Source: Burkholderia sp. Ax-1719 (GTDB taxonomy: Bacteria > Pseudomonadota > Gammaproteobacteria > Burkholderiales > Burkholderiaceae). From it: a DNA stretch of 64,000 bases. Positions 63,697 to 64,000 of the stretch are shown here, one piece after another. The stretch is from the NCBI RefSeq assembly GCF_011753055.1, contig NZ_VWWJ01000004.1, positions 248,001 through 312,000 of the forward strand. Reading direction: 5' to 3'. The notes under the pieces were generated by a model. The model did not search any database, had not been told where the DNA came from, and saw only the letters and a program-made list of their open reading frames with translations. A program made the position numbers and the translations under genes. The first letter of the stretch is position 1. Each line of letters starts with the position of its first letter.

Positions 63697-64000
63697 GGTG
63701 CCTGCGCGCGCCTTGATGAGACGTTTGACGGCATTGGTACGAGCAGCAAATTTCGTGTTGTTCGTCGTGGTGATTCGTCCCACTGCGAATGCTGAACGGG
63801 TTCGGAGGGGCATGGCGGCTCATCTCCTCTGCGCCAGGCGGGCGGCTTGTCCGTCTAGTTACGGGCGACGTGTAAGGACGGATGCAAACTAATTCAGCCA
63901 GGTGCCACAGCTGTTTGAGTGCTGCCATTCTGCTGGACAAACGGCGGTAGCGCAGTTGCGTTCGTTAGTGCCGTACGCTATGCGTGTACGTTCCAGGAGG
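63697..64000. other. Non-coding end of window
   Basis: ~300 bp upstream of the chalcone-isomerase-like gene; it should contain its promoter. I see no other feature. Confidence 0.45.

Overview
The window is GC-rich chromosomal DNA from a beta-proteobacterium. Gene content points to the Burkholderiaceae (Paraburkholderia, Caballeronia or a close relative): an RND pump, FadH, a SoeABC-type molybdoenzyme, a DUF2957-like lipoprotein, an Imm52-type immunity protein and a curli operon. I saw no rRNA, tRNA, CRISPR array, intact insertion sequence or prophage. Genus assignment is inference.

Layout. 1-10.4 kb is housekeeping and accessory metabolism: the 3' end of an RND pump gene, an XRE-cupin regulator, a secreted GDSL hydrolase, a SUI1/YciH factor, a PadR regulator divergent from fadH with two mirrored operators between them, a CAP-domain lipoprotein and a DHA2 drug exporter. 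10.5-17.6 kb holds a soeABC-like operon for cytoplasmic sulfite oxidation, a LysR gene whose 3' end runs antisense into soeC, a ureidoglycolate-lyase-like gene and a VIT1-like membrane protein. 19.1-27.6 kb is a bacterial alpha-2-macroglobulin gene followed by pbpC, the classic protease-trap and cell-wall-repair pair, separated by a 12-bp perfect hairpin. 27.6-31.1 kb has small hypothetical genes and debris, including a fragment of an old-yellow-enzyme gene.

31.2-48.9 kb is the most unusual part. Two exported caspase-like (C14) proteins lie at the two ends of a block containing a sigma-70-family factor, its TGATG-coupled membrane-bound anti-sigma factor, and an 11-12 gene minus-strand run. 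That run encodes four membrane proteins with zinc ribbons, a protein with eight CxxC knuckles plus Sel1 repeats, a SulP-STAS transporter, lipoproteins and a one-domain relative of the anti-sigma C-terminus. I read it as a candidate sigma/anti-sigma controlled envelope system with periplasmic caspases. I know of no named system with this composition.

49-56 kb carries lipoproteins, then an accessory patch with a putative type VI secretion associated membrane protein, an Imm52-like immunity protein and decayed coding sequence. 56.9-60.9 kb is a curli operon in the order csgE-F-G-B-A, with a very long CsgA (458 aa) and neither csgD nor csgC. It is followed by a hairpin, three exported or lipoprotein genes of unknown function on the opposite strand, and a chalcone-isomerase-like gene.

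All family names come from recognising motifs by eye. No database search was run.
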